A DNA stretch of 64,000 bases from CALESS01 sp041741455 (GTDB lineage: Bacteria > Chloroflexota > Anaerolineae > Anaerolineales > Anaerolineaceae). The stretch is from positions 1-64,000 of the forward strand of contig JBGSJZ010000018.1 in the NCBI GenBank assembly GCA_041741455.1. Direction: 5' to 3'. The notes beneath the pieces are model-generated. The model ran no database searches and was not told the origin of the DNA. It saw nothing but the letters and a program-made list of their open reading frames with translations. This document shows, piece after piece, positions 43,410 through 51,344 of the stretch. The stretch's first letter is position 1; each line of letters opens with the position of its first letter. The translations under genes and the position numbers were made by a program.

Positions 43410-44030
43410 ATGGACTTTCGTTGCAAACTCTTTGGACACTTGTTGGGCAAGCCTCTCGATTACATTCATACCCCATCCCAACACCGGCATAGCTCTAAAA
43501 CAGGGGGCTGTGTGATTGTGCGGACCTGCCGTATCTGCGGTTATGAGGATGTGCAGAAATTCCCAAAACACGAATTCCGGTTGGAAGGAAATATCCGCAC
43601 CTGGTCTTGCAAGGAAATCCGGCATTGTGAACGCTGCGGGTATATCGGCAGCGTTGCTCCGCACAAGATCAAGGATTGCCATTGCACAGTCTGCGGCCAG
43701 GAATTCCACGAATGGGATGGCTGTCACTGCAAGCGTTGTGCAGTGTCCCGTCATAATTGGTCAGGATGTGTTTGCACCAGTTGTGGAAAATCGACGCACG
43801 TGAGAGATGGAGAACAATGCCGCTGCCGCAAGTGCGGAGAACCGATGCATGAGTTGAAGGGTTGCCGATGTGTACGTTGCGGCGCAGAGCAGCACGAAAC
43901 GTACGGCTGTCGATGCGTGCGCTGTGGCGAAACCCAACATGACTGGGATCAGGGCAGTGGTTATTTCTATCATTGCCGCCGTTGCCGTTCCTATATGCAT
44001 CGCGAATCTGGAAACATCACCGAGATTTAA
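43410..44030 (+). CDS. Protein built of tandem CxCxxC-x4-H metal-binding repeats
   Basis: A 206-residue cytosolic protein. Residues 90-184 are six tandem units of 15-17 residues, C-x-C-x-x-C-x(4)-H-x(4)-G, starting at Cys 90, 105, 120, 137, 152 and 167. A seventh, lacking the first Cys, is at 189-197. Two zinc-ribbon-like knuckles precede them (CRIC at 40, CERC at 73). Each unit has three Cys and one His, enough for one zinc or similar ion. I know of no named family with this exact array. The ATG at 43410 has a weak AAGG upstream. The gene follows the YhhN gene by 18 bases. Confidence 0.75.
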   Translation: MDFRCKLFGHLLGKPLDYIHTPSQHRHSSKTGGCVIVRTCRICGYEDVQKFPKHEFRLEGNIRTWSCKEIRHCERCGYIGSVAPHKIKDCHCTVCGQEFHEWDGCHCKRCAVSRHNWSGCVCTSCGKSTHVRDGEQCRCRKCGEPMHELKGCRCVRCGAEQHETYGCRCVRCGETQHDWDQGSGYFYHCRRCRSYMHRESGNITEI

Positions 44031-44089
44031 AAAAGCCACTCGCACACTTGGAGGGGTGGGTCACACAAAACGATTTTATACAACTATCC

Positions 44090-44166
44090 CGGGTAAGGGC
44101 GAAGCAGCCGGGGATTTACACCTCTTGTAAAGATATCCACTATTCCAGCCGCTTCGCCCTTACCCG
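44090..44166. repeat. Long-armed inverted repeat
   Basis: CGGGTAAGGGCGAAGC (44090-44105) and its perfect complement (44151-44166) flank 45 bases. The GGGCGAAGC/GCTTCGCCC arms are a motif I associate with dispersed repeats in environmental genomes. It lies 60 bases after the CxC-repeat gene and could end its transcript. Positions 44167-44290 hold nothing else. Confidence 0.65.
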
Positions 44167-44290
44167 ATCTGGTTTGAATTACAAACATCAAATAAGGATT
44201 GTATAGGCTTTAGTTGTTATATATCTGGCTTTCTACTATTTCATAGATGATAATCGTCTGCGACTGAAATCATAATAGATGGAGTATTGA

Positions 44291-45142
44291 ATGATAAATA
44301 ATGGTATGACCGGCAAAGTAGTGTTGGTGACCGGTGGCACGGCTGGAATTGGTGAAGTGGCTGCCCGTGAACTTGCCCGCCAGGGTGCCAGAGTGGTGAT
44401 TGTTGGGCGCAACCCGCAAAAGACCGCCACAGTGGCGGATCAAATCAAGTCGCAAAGCGGCAATCCAGCGGTCGAGTACCTGCTGGGCGATCTTTCGTTG
44501 AAATCTGAGGTACGCCGGGTGGCGTCCGAGTTCAAGCAGCGCTACGACCGGCTGGATGTGCTGCTCAACAACGCCGGCGGCTTTTTCAGCCAGCGCCAGC
44601 TGACTGGTGAGGGGCTAGAATATACCTTTGCCCTCAATCACCTGAACTATTTCCTGCTGACCAGCTCCCTGCTGGACCTGCTGCAGGCTACTGGTAAGGC
44701 ACGGGTGGTCAATGTTTCTTCCGGGGCGCATGTGATGGCAAAGCTGAACTTTGATGACCTCCAGAACGAGCAGAAATACAGCGGCTGGGGCGTCTATTCG
44801 CAATCCAAGCTGATGAATATTTACTTCACTTATGAGATGGCCCGCCGCGTCAATCATGGGTTGACGGTCAATGCATTGCATCCGGGTTTTGTGGCCACCA
44901 ATTTTGGTCTCAATAACCGTGGCCTGATGGGCTGGGGGGTGAGACTGAGCCAGAAGCTGTTTGCTCGCACACCCGAGAAAGGCGCCGAGACCTCGATTTA
45001 CCTGGCTTCTTCACCGGAGGTGGAAGGTGTGAGCGGCAAGTACTTTGCCGACTGTCGGGCGATCCAATCTTCCCCAGTTTCGTATCAATTGGAACCTGCT
45101 CGCCAGCTGTGGGAGACCAGCGAGAAATTGATCCACGACTGA
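44291..45142 (+). CDS. Short-chain dehydrogenase/reductase (retinol-dehydrogenase-like)
   Basis: A 283-residue SDR. T-G-x(3)-G-I-G as VTGGTAGIGEVAARELA (about 14-30), NNAGG (about 97), Ser in NVSSGAH, and Y-x-x-x-K in YSQSKLMNIYF (about 176). The WxxY/LNNRGLMGWGVRL insertion near 215 is like RDH11-14 and WW-oxidoreductase relatives. Cofactor is probably NADP(H) given the Arg in VIVGRNPQK. Substrate unknown. GGAG lies 10 bases before the ATG. Confidence 0.9.
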   Translation: MINNGMTGKVVLVTGGTAGIGEVAARELARQGARVVIVGRNPQKTATVADQIKSQSGNPAVEYLLGDLSLKSEVRRVASEFKQRYDRLDVLLNNAGGFFSQRQLTGEGLEYTFALNHLNYFLLTSSLLDLLQATGKARVVNVSSGAHVMAKLNFDDLQNEQKYSGWGVYSQSKLMNIYFTYEMARRVNHGLTVNALHPGFVATNFGLNNRGLMGWGVRLSQKLFARTPEKGAETSIYLASSPEVEGVSGKYFADCRAIQSSPVSYQLEPARQLWETSEKLIHD

Positions 45143-45157
45143 CGTCGTTTCGACAAC

Positions 45158-45185
45158 TTCACACATGTTTTGAAAGTGTTACAAT
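45158..45185 (+). promoter_or_regulatory. Promoter of the CPBP protease gene
   Basis: TTCACA (45158-45163), 16-base spacer and TACAAT (45180-45185), about 37 bases before the ATG. Confidence 0.55.
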
Positions 45186-45216
45186 CACCTCTGCGGTCTC
45201 AATCCACAGAGGTGAT
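45184..45216. promoter_or_regulatory. Inverted repeat overlapping promoter and Shine-Dalgarno of the CPBP gene
   Basis: ATCACCTCTG (45184-45193) and CAGAGGTGAT (45207-45216) are exact 10-base inverted arms, 13 bases apart. The right arm contains the Shine-Dalgarno AGAGGTGA. The left arm overlaps the -10 box and predicted start site. It could be an operator, or, if transcription begins earlier, a hairpin that hides the ribosome site. Confidence 0.5.
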
Positions 45217-45221
45217 TTTTT

Positions 45222-46808
45222 ATGCGCAAAGCCCTGACCATTACCAAAGCCAATGACCTGTACCTGGTTTCCCTGCTCCTGCTGCTGACGCTGGGCGCGT
45301 TGGCCCAGCAGGTGCATTTTAGCCTTGGCCTGATCCTGACTGAAATTCTGTGCATCTTCCTGCCCGCATACGGGTTCCTGCGCTGGCAGAAGGTGGAGCT
45401 GAAATCCTCCGCCCGCCTGCGCTGGCCGGGCTGGGGCGTGGCACTGCTTAGCCTGCTGCTAGGGCTGGCGGCCTGGCAGGTGGGAACCGTGCTGGATGGC
45501 CTGATGGCGCAGTGGCTGGGTTACACTCCTGGCATTTCTCCCAATGCCCTACCACAGACGACCGGCCAGGCAGTTTTGTTTTTCATCGCTTTAGCCATCT
45601 TCCCGCCGATCTGTGAGGAATTCCTGTTCCGCGGCGTGCTCATGCGCAGTTGGCAGCGCAAGTCCGCCCGGGCAGCGCTGTGGGCTGGATCGCTGCTATT
45701 TGTCTTCTACCATTTACGTCTGCAAGGCCTGGTTGGCTTGATCCCGGTGGCCTTCCTGTTGACCTATCTCGTCCTGCGCAGTAATTCGCTGGTGAGTGGC
45801 ATGCTGGCGCACTTTGCCAACAATACCCTGGCAGCACTGGTGACCATCCTGGCCATCCAGCAGCCAGATCTCAAACTGCCGTTCCCCTCGCTGCCGGCGG
45901 CAGGCGTGGGATTGGTGGTGCTGATTACGGGCATCTGGCTGCTGTGGCGTATCACCCCTGCGCCAGAGCTTTTCAAGCCGGGCGAGGAACCAGCGGACCC
46001 CAAAGCCAAAGGCTTTGTCCGCACCTCGCCACACACGCGGATCCTAATGCCCTTGCTGCTGGCTGGTTTCATCTACTTGTTTATGGCAGGTTATGAATTC
46101 GTCGGCGGCAAGTACCCAGAGCTGCTGGCTGAGGGCAACCTGAGCCTGAAAAACCCGGCGCTCAGCCAGCCGCTGCAACTGGAATACGAGGTGCGCAATC
46201 CGCTGGGCGCGTCGATCGGCACGGCCGAGTGCAGCCTGTCCCCGCTGGAGACACGGGTGGAGTTGGATTGTTTCAAGACAGTGCAGGGCTACCAGACCCA
46301 GGTCGGAAGTTCCTTTTGGCAATCTGAAAGCTACTCCGAACAGTGGTCTGCCACCTGGCTGGGCGTTTCGTACGGCCTGGATGACTACCGGGTGGAATAT
46401 GGTGGTGAAAATTCCAGCCGCACCTACTGGCTGGAGAAGCGGGATAACGGTCTGCTGATCAAAATTGAAACCCCGGACACCAGCCACTCGATCAACCTGA
46501 TCTACTCGACCCTGGTGGAGGAGGAATGGCCGTGGCGCCTGATGGGGCTGACCTTCCAACCTGCCCAGGCCAAAAAAGCCATGTTCCTTTCCCCGCTGCG
46601 TTACCAGCCAGATCTGAACACCAGCGGGCCTTCGACACATAACCTGGCGGTGACGGTGATCGGGGCAGATTTCGTGCGCACCCCGGCCGGGGATTTTATC
46701 GCCTGGAAGGTGCAAGTAGGTGATGAGGGCAGCGCCTGGTATGAAGTGCAGGCGCCGCATCGCCTGATTAAGCTGGAAACTCAATTTGAGACTCTGGTGT
46801 TGAAGTAA
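45222..46808 (+). CDS. CPBP-family intramembrane protease with long C-terminal domain
   Basis: A 528-residue protein. The first 250 residues hold eight helices and the CPBP (Abi/Rce1-like) motifs: EEFLFRGVL (about 131-139; E-E-x(3)-R), FYHLRLQG (about 163; F-x-x-x-H equivalent) and HFANNTLAAL (about 200; H-x-x-x-N). A ninth helix at about 275 leads to a 240-residue extracytoplasmic beta-rich domain without known family. The fusion of a protease-like core to this outer domain is unusual; plain CPBP proteins have about 220-300 residues. An inverted repeat covers its start region. Confidence 0.85.
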   Translation: MRKALTITKANDLYLVSLLLLLTLGALAQQVHFSLGLILTEILCIFLPAYGFLRWQKVELKSSARLRWPGWGVALLSLLLGLAAWQVGTVLDGLMAQWLGYTPGISPNALPQTTGQAVLFFIALAIFPPICEEFLFRGVLMRSWQRKSARAALWAGSLLFVFYHLRLQGLVGLIPVAFLLTYLVLRSNSLVSGMLAHFANNTLAALVTILAIQQPDLKLPFPSLPAAGVGLVVLITGIWLLWRITPAPELFKPGEEPADPKAKGFVRTSPHTRILMPLLLAGFIYLFMAGYEFVGGKYPELLAEGNLSLKNPALSQPLQLEYEVRNPLGASIGTAECSLSPLETRVELDCFKTVQGYQTQVGSSFWQSESYSEQWSATWLGVSYGLDDYRVEYGGENSSRTYWLEKRDNGLLIKIETPDTSHSINLIYSTLVEEEWPWRLMGLTFQPAQAKKAMFLSPLRYQPDLNTSGPSTHNLAVTVIGADFVRTPAGDFIAWKVQVGDEGSAWYEVQAPHRLIKLETQFETLVLK

Positions 46809-46875
46809 TCGAGGTGGATTCCGAATATTGGGAACTTGCAGCCCGGCCGCGGCGTCTGATGAAGGAGGAATAAAA

Positions 46876-47649
46876 ATGAGAAAAACCCTGTTCGTCCTTT
46901 TGATGCTGGTTGTCGTACTGGCGGCCTGCACCTCCGTCCCGATCGACCCTGCTCCGACATTAGAGCCAACCCTGCCTGAAGTTACTTCCACGCCCATCCA
47001 CCCAGGTGAGCCATTTATCACGCCCACCCTGCCGATGAGCGAGGTGCCAGAAGAGATTTTAAGATTGGCCTACGATGACCTGGCGGCGCGCATGAATGTA
47101 AAGTGGACCGACATCCAGTTGGTCAGCGGCGAGCAGGTCGATTTCCCCAATTCCTGCCTGGGGATTGAAACGCCGGGCATGGGCTGCCTGGACGTGATTA
47201 CCCCCGGTTACCGCATCCAGTTGCAGGCGGGTCGCTCGGTGTATACCTATGTCACCAACCTGAAGGGGGAGAATATGCAACTGGCGCAGGCGGCCGGACC
47301 ATCCATCAAGACCACGCCGATGTATGACCGGGTCGTGTTGAGCTGGAGCCGCAATGGCGGCATCGCCGGCTTCTGCGATGAGATCAAGATCCACGCCAGC
47401 GGCCTGGTGGTGGTGACCTCTTGCAAATCTGCCCTGCGCAGCTTCCAGTTGACGCCTGAGCAGCAGGCGTTGTTGACTGGCTGGCTGGCCAAGTTTGCCC
47501 CGCTGGACTATTCTTACAACGATCCGAACACCGTGGCGGACGGCATGAGCACAGCCCTGAACCTGGCTGGAACCGGCGATGCCAAGCCGAACGAAGAGGA
47601 ACTGAATCTCCTGCTGCAATTTGCTTCAGAAATTTCGCTGCAGCCGTAA
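46876..47649 (+). CDS. Lipoprotein of unknown function
   Basis: A 257-residue protein with lipobox LAAC (Cys at about 17) and a Pro/Thr spacer. The middle part has CLGIETPGMGCLDVITPGYRIQLQAGRSVYTYVTN (about 110-145), a segment seen in many Chloroflexota lipoproteins of unknown function, and a C-terminal helical half. GAAGGAGGAA precedes the ATG at 46876. It follows the CPBP gene by 67 bases and may share its transcript. Confidence 0.7.
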   Translation: MRKTLFVLLMLVVVLAACTSVPIDPAPTLEPTLPEVTSTPIHPGEPFITPTLPMSEVPEEILRLAYDDLAARMNVKWTDIQLVSGEQVDFPNSCLGIETPGMGCLDVITPGYRIQLQAGRSVYTYVTNLKGENMQLAQAAGPSIKTTPMYDRVVLSWSRNGGIAGFCDEIKIHASGLVVVTSCKSALRSFQLTPEQQALLTGWLAKFAPLDYSYNDPNTVADGMSTALNLAGTGDAKPNEEELNLLLQFASEISLQP

Positions 47650-47672
47650 GAGAAATTTGAGTAAAAAATGAC

Positions 47673-47708
47673 CCGGGCGCATTCTCCAGTGAATACGCCC
47701 GGTTTTGT
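47673..47708. terminator. Shared terminator of two convergent genes
   Basis: CCGGGCGCATTC (47673-47684) pairs with GAATACGCCCGG (47691-47702; one wobble) around a 6-base loop. TTTTG follows on the plus strand; on the minus strand the left side is A-rich (GTAAAAAATG), giving TTTTTT after the stem. Confidence 0.88.
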
Positions 47709-47992
47709 TATCTTTGAATCGCCGGCAAAAACAGGGTGTAGGGCACGCCCAGGAATGCCCAGTAACCGCCGTGGAAGGAGTAGAAGGTACTGCCTTCTTC
47801 CCAGGTCACAGTTTGCCCAAGAGTGGCGTCCATCAAGTAATTGGTTGAGGTCATTTGTGCTCCACCCGAACCGGTCAATGGCAACAGCCAGTCAATGCTG
47901 TAATTCGTTGAAGTCATGGCTGCCAGGGCGGGCTGCAGGATCAAGAGCAGGGCCAGCAAGGCCAGGGTAACTTCCATCAAGATTTTTTTCAT
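47708..47992 (-). CDS. Small exported protein with C-terminal LFLPAIQR tail
   Basis: A 94-residue protein: signal peptide ending AALA (about residue 24), then two related segments TSTNYSIDWLLPLTGSGG and TSTNYLMDATLGQT, and GYWAFLGVPYTLFLPAIQR at the end. The S-x-N-Y-x-x-D/x repeat and short hydrophobic-Leu-Pro-basic tail are frequent in Chloroflexota exoproteins and may be a surface-sorting or anchoring tail (inference). The ATG at 47992 lies 11 bases after the stop of the preceding leftward gene, so the two form an operon. Confidence 0.75.
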   Translation of the reverse strand: MKKILMEVTLALLALLLILQPALAAMTSTNYSIDWLLPLTGSGGAQMTSTNYLMDATLGQTVTWEEGSTFYSFHGGYWAFLGVPYTLFLPAIQR

Positions 47993-48003
47993 GGCGGCCT
48001 CGC

Positions 48004-49143
48004 TCAGGGTGTCGGCTCTATATGGATGAGCCGAACACGGACACTGCGCAATATTATGGCACTGGTATTGTAACTCAGGATGCAAGTGAATTTCATTGTC
48101 ACAGGCCCATAACCAGGTCCAAGAAGATCATAGGCAGTTGGGGCGATCGAGAAATTCGTATATGTCCCGGAGGAGAAATAATCTCCAAATGACTCGGCCA
48201 TTGTGAAAGGGATGCCAGAAGAAGGATTTTGGAGATAGATTTGCAAGGTATCAACATAGGCGTTTGAATCATTTGTGTACAGGTAAAATGTAAAATTACC
48301 AATCCTGACGTTTGTACCATAGAGCTGTAAGGGTAATTCCATGCTCAATAACGCGTAAACAGCGCAAGGAGCGCTTGAGGTATTGATCTGCAGCGAGCCA
48401 TCGGATAGGTAGGTCAGAATACCGCAAGAACTATTGACGATGTGGATATCACTCCCTGGGAAAGTGAGATATGAATAGGCATTGGATTGAATACTCCCAA
48501 ATTCTCCAATTTGAAAGTCGTAATCCTCATCGCTGCCGCTGAAGCCTTTGAAGAGAGGACCATCAGAATTCAGATTGCGTATTGTCAGGGCGGCATCGCT
48601 GGCGCTGGAGTTGTCAAACCAGGCTGCTATGCCTTGTGCATCGCCATTGATCACATAGAATGCCCCGGGCAAACCAGGGTTGGATCCAGCCAAAGCCAGC
48701 ACCGTACCGGTTCCAGCGGCATCCTGGACGAAGGCCCCGGGCAGGAAGGAGGCTGCATAGGCAACCGGCAGGATCTTCTGACGGGGTGTCATTTCATCGT
48801 CACCCTCGATTTTTACGGCCAGGTAAAGATCCCGACCATCCAAATATTGGCGCTCACAGGTGATTGTGGTGGAGTACAGCCCATCGGCGACGGTGATGGC
48901 ATGATAATCTTCACAGTACAGGGTACCCGCTGAGGCAGCTGAATATAACCGGAAGCCTACTTCCAACAAACCGTCGACCGGCACGCCGCTGGCTGTCAGT
49001 AGCCGGCCCTGGATGGGAATAGCGATGGTAGTAGCCAGTTTGATCTCCTGTGGTTGGCTGGTTTGCGCCAGGACTTTACCACCGCCCAGGCCCAGACCGA
49101 GTACCAGAACCAGGATTAAATGGATCAGTAATTGCTTTTTCAT
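48004..49143 (-). CDS. Exported beta-rich protein of unknown function
   Basis: A 379-residue secreted protein with signal peptide ending VLAQ (about 26). IPIQGRLLTASGVPVDGLLEVGFRLYSAASAGTLYCEDYHAITVADGLYSTTI (about 42-95) is a domain common at the N-terminus of exported, tail-fibre-like repeat proteins. The remainder is Ser/Thr/Asn-rich beta structure (WFDNSSASDAALTIRNLNSDG; TFPGSDIHIVNSS). GGAGGGTTCACC precedes the ATG. It is the first gene of a two-gene leftward operon. Confidence 0.7.
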   Translation of the reverse strand: MKKQLLIHLILVLVLGLGLGGGKVLAQTSQPQEIKLATTIAIPIQGRLLTASGVPVDGLLEVGFRLYSAASAGTLYCEDYHAITVADGLYSTTITCERQYLDGRDLYLAVKIEGDDEMTPRQKILPVAYAASFLPGAFVQDAAGTGTVLALAGSNPGLPGAFYVINGDAQGIAAWFDNSSASDAALTIRNLNSDGPLFKGFSGSDEDYDFQIGEFGSIQSNAYSYLTFPGSDIHIVNSSCGILTYLSDGSLQINTSSAPCAVYALLSMELPLQLYGTNVRIGNFTFYLYTNDSNAYVDTLQIYLQNPSSGIPFTMAESFGDYFSSGTYTNFSIAPTAYDLLGPGYGPVTMKFTCILSYNTSAIILRSVRVRLIHIEPTP

Positions 49144-49320
49144 GGTGAACCCTCCATTGGATTTGAGGCGCGTGAAGTTGGATGCGCCGGTTAGAAACGA
49201 TCTCAGTTTTCGGGGAGGGTGGAGTTTTAGCGGAAGGTGCTTTGGCCCGGGGATGTAACCTTCTGCGCGGATGCTGACAATCTCATTATAGAGATTCGGC
49301 AGGAAGATTCAAGGGACATA

Positions 49321-49353
49321 TAAATAAAAAAGAGCCTCTTGCGGAGGCTCTTT
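49321..49353 (-). terminator. Terminator after the small PLDc_N-like gene
   Basis: On the minus strand AAAGAGCCTC (plus 49344-49353) pairs with its complement (plus 49329-49338) around a 5-base loop. TTTTTATTTA follows. Confidence 0.88.
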
Positions 49354-49358
49354 CGGTG

Positions 49359-49577
49359 TTAGGCTTCTTCAAGCTCGTGGGGACGGATGATGAAGAAGGA
49401 GATGGCGCCCATCAAGGGGACAGTCAGGATGACCAGGGCCCACAAGGCCTGAGCGGTGGTAGATAGTTTCTGCTTGCGCAATGACAGCAGGGCGAAGATC
49501 TCCAAGACCAGCCAGCTGATAAAAAAGATCAGGCTGATGACGGGTCCAATCCAATATCCATAACCAAAATTGTGCAT
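49359..49577 (-). CDS. Two-helix PLDc_N-like small membrane protein
   Basis: A 72-residue protein: hydrophobic helices at about 8-32 and 46-64 separated by LRKQKLSTTAQALWAL, and ending FFIIRPHELEEA. This is the PLDc_N two-helix plan, like the gene at 30432. Two ATGs (49580 and 49577) follow AAAGGAG; the second has optimal spacing. It stands 47 bases after the GT87 gene on the same strand. Confidence 0.75.
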   Translation of the reverse strand: MHNFGYGYWIGPVISLIFFISWLVLEIFALLSLRKQKLSTTAQALWALVILTVPLMGAISFFIIRPHELEEA

Positions 49578-49624
49578 CATATTTTCTCCTTTAAGAAAAC
49601 CATTAAATTGAATTTGATTGTACC

Positions 49625-50833
49625 TCAAAACCTGTTTCCTCTGGTAATGCCTGTACCATGTTCTTGTGGAAAGGCCAGGCTGAGTCCAAAACAAATCAAA
49701 GGTAATAGAACGCTCCAAGTATCCTGTTTTAAATGGATGGCCAGCAACAACAACCCCAGCGAGAGCAGTGTCATGGCCATCGGGAAGAGCGCGACCAGGA
49801 GATAGGGCGCTCCGCGCTGGAACAGGCGCATGGTTAGGTAGAGGATGGGAATGATCAGCAGGATTTGGTCATACGGCCAGATGTAAGGTGTAATGACCAA
49901 TGATACTGAAATAATCAGGCTGACGGCATTCAAGGCAGACAGGTTCTTTTGGCTCCACAGGACCCACAGGCTGATGCCGAGCAGGAGGACGGTCAACAGC
50001 GCACCCAGGCTGACTGAGCAGAGGGCTTGCTCATTACACAACCGGCTGCTGAGGCCCCAGGTGGTGGAGAACAAGCCAGCATTGTTGGAGAAAATCTCTC
50101 CGCCATTGGTTAAAAACTTGGGGATCCATTGCCTATCTTGCAACAGGCCGACCAGCAGCCAGCCCACCCCGGCAGCAAATAGGATCCCGACGGTTTTGTA
50201 GTTCTTTTGGAAGATTAACCAGAGCACAAGCAGAAACAGGATTGGAGCGCCGATCGGTGGTTTCAGCATCAGGCAGGACAGTACGACAGCGCTTAGCCAG
50301 AATCTTCCCCACTGCAGCAGGATGGATGCCAGGCTCAAGATCAAGAGCAGGAAGACCCCGAGCTGGCCTTCGTAAATCGTCACCAGGGTCGGTCGGAACA
50401 GGGTGACCGCCGCCAGCAAGGGGAAAATAAGATGGATTTTCCTTTGTGAATTTAAAAATACACCCAGGAAGACAATGACGGTTCCAACCAACACCAGGCC
50501 GGCCAGGGTGATCCAGATGAAATAGGCCTGCTCGATCGTCAACAGGCCGAAGGGGGCCAGCAGCAAGGCCAGCGGCAGCGGGTAGGCAAAGATGTCGTTG
50601 GATTTCCAGGTGGCGCCGAATTGGTCGTGCCCGGCCGTCCACTGGGCGGGATTGTACGGATCCATCTGCAGCCAGTTCATCTTGCCGGCCAGCCAGAAGG
50701 CGAAGAAATCGCTGTGGTGCAGGTCGTTGCGCGAGGTGAGGATGGCCGCGCCGAGCAGGATCAGCGGGATGCACAGCAGAAAGAACCGGAGCAGCTGCTT
50801 TTGCTCCGGGCGCAGGCTGCGGTGGGGGAGCAC
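49625..50833 (-). CDS. GT87-type (DUF2029) polytopic glycosyltransferase
   Basis: A 402-residue protein with about ten helices. HSDFFAFWLAGKM (about 40-52) is the catalytic Asp-containing first loop of GT-C glycosyltransferases of family 87, followed by DPYNPAQW (about 58-65) and FAYPLPLALLLAPFG (about 83-97), both conserved in DUF2029 proteins. Members transfer sugar, often mannose, from polyprenyl phosphate outside the membrane. GTG at 50833 is the start; it abuts the stop of the dodecin gene with no spacer. Confidence 0.85.
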   Translation of the reverse strand: MLPHRSLRPEQKQLLRFFLLCIPLILLGAAILTSRNDLHHSDFFAFWLAGKMNWLQMDPYNPAQWTAGHDQFGATWKSNDIFAYPLPLALLLAPFGLLTIEQAYFIWITLAGLVLVGTVIVFLGVFLNSQRKIHLIFPLLAAVTLFRPTLVTIYEGQLGVFLLLILSLASILLQWGRFWLSAVVLSCLMLKPPIGAPILFLLVLWLIFQKNYKTVGILFAAGVGWLLVGLLQDRQWIPKFLTNGGEIFSNNAGLFSTTWGLSSRLCNEQALCSVSLGALLTVLLLGISLWVLWSQKNLSALNAVSLIISVSLVITPYIWPYDQILLIIPILYLTMRLFQRGAPYLLVALFPMAMTLLSLGLLLLAIHLKQDTWSVLLPLICFGLSLAFPQEHGTGITRGNRF

Positions 50834-51040
50834 TTAGTCTTCCAGGACGAAAGTGATCCGCATCTGGACGCGATATTCGGTGATTTTCCCCTCATCATCC
50901 ACCAGGACTTCCTGGTTCTCAATCCAGGCGGCTTTGACATTCTTCAACGTTTGATGGGCGCGCGCAACGCCGACTTTAATGGCATCCTCGAAACTCTTGG
51001 GAGAGGAGGACTTGATTTCTGTAACCCGTGCGACGGACAT
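50834..51040 (-). CDS. Dodecin
   Basis: A 68-residue flavin-storage protein. SVARVTEIKSSSPKSFEDAIKVGVARAHQTLKNVKAAWIENQEVLV covers the family consensus with the flavin-stacking Trp (about 38, AAW) and Gln in YRVQMRITF (about 58). Dodecins form a hollow dodecamer that binds FMN, riboflavin or lumichrome. ATG at 51040 has AAAGGAG upstream; an in-frame extension to 51109 is not part of the family. Its TAA abuts the GTG of the GT87 gene. Confidence 0.94.
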   Translation of the reverse strand: MSVARVTEIKSSSPKSFEDAIKVGVARAHQTLKNVKAAWIENQEVLVDDEGKITEYRVQMRITFVLED

Positions 51041-51170
51041 GGCAGGCTCCTTTTGGTTAATTGAGGGTAAGTCAGATGTTTTTGCAAATAGGGTGTTTGC
51101 AAACTTCATCTCTATCTTATATCCGTCCAGAGTGATTTACAAGACCAAACGACAATTTCTCATATGCATA

Positions 51171-51200
51171 ATATAAAAGAGCCTCATTTCTGAGACTCTT
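51171..51200 (-). terminator. Terminator after tRNA-Asn
   Basis: On the minus strand AAGAGTCTCA (plus 51191-51200) pairs with TGAGGCTCTT (plus 51177-51186; one mismatch) around 4 bases, followed by TTATAT. It begins 7 bases after the tRNA. Confidence 0.8.
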
Positions 51201-51206
51201 CGTTTG

Positions 51207-51279
51207 CTCCCCGACCTGGACTCGAACCAGGAACCTAGCAGTTAACAGCCGCCCGCTCTGCCAATTGAGCTATCGAGGA
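51207..51279 (-). tRNA. tRNA-Asn (anticodon GTT)
   Basis: The minus strand folds as a cloverleaf. The acceptor arm is TCCTCGA with TCGGGGA, the D arm AGCTCAATTGGCAGAGC, the anticodon loop CTGTTAA (anticodon GTT), the T arm CCTGG-TTCGAGT-CCAGG and the discriminator G. CCA is not encoded. The anticodon stem has two G-U pairs. No integrated element is seen at its 3' end. Confidence 0.95.
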
Positions 51280-51344
51280 AGGCGATGGTTATTATATCCA
51301 AGTGCGCGCCGGGCGTCAAGGAATCAAAAACTTCCGCATTGAAC

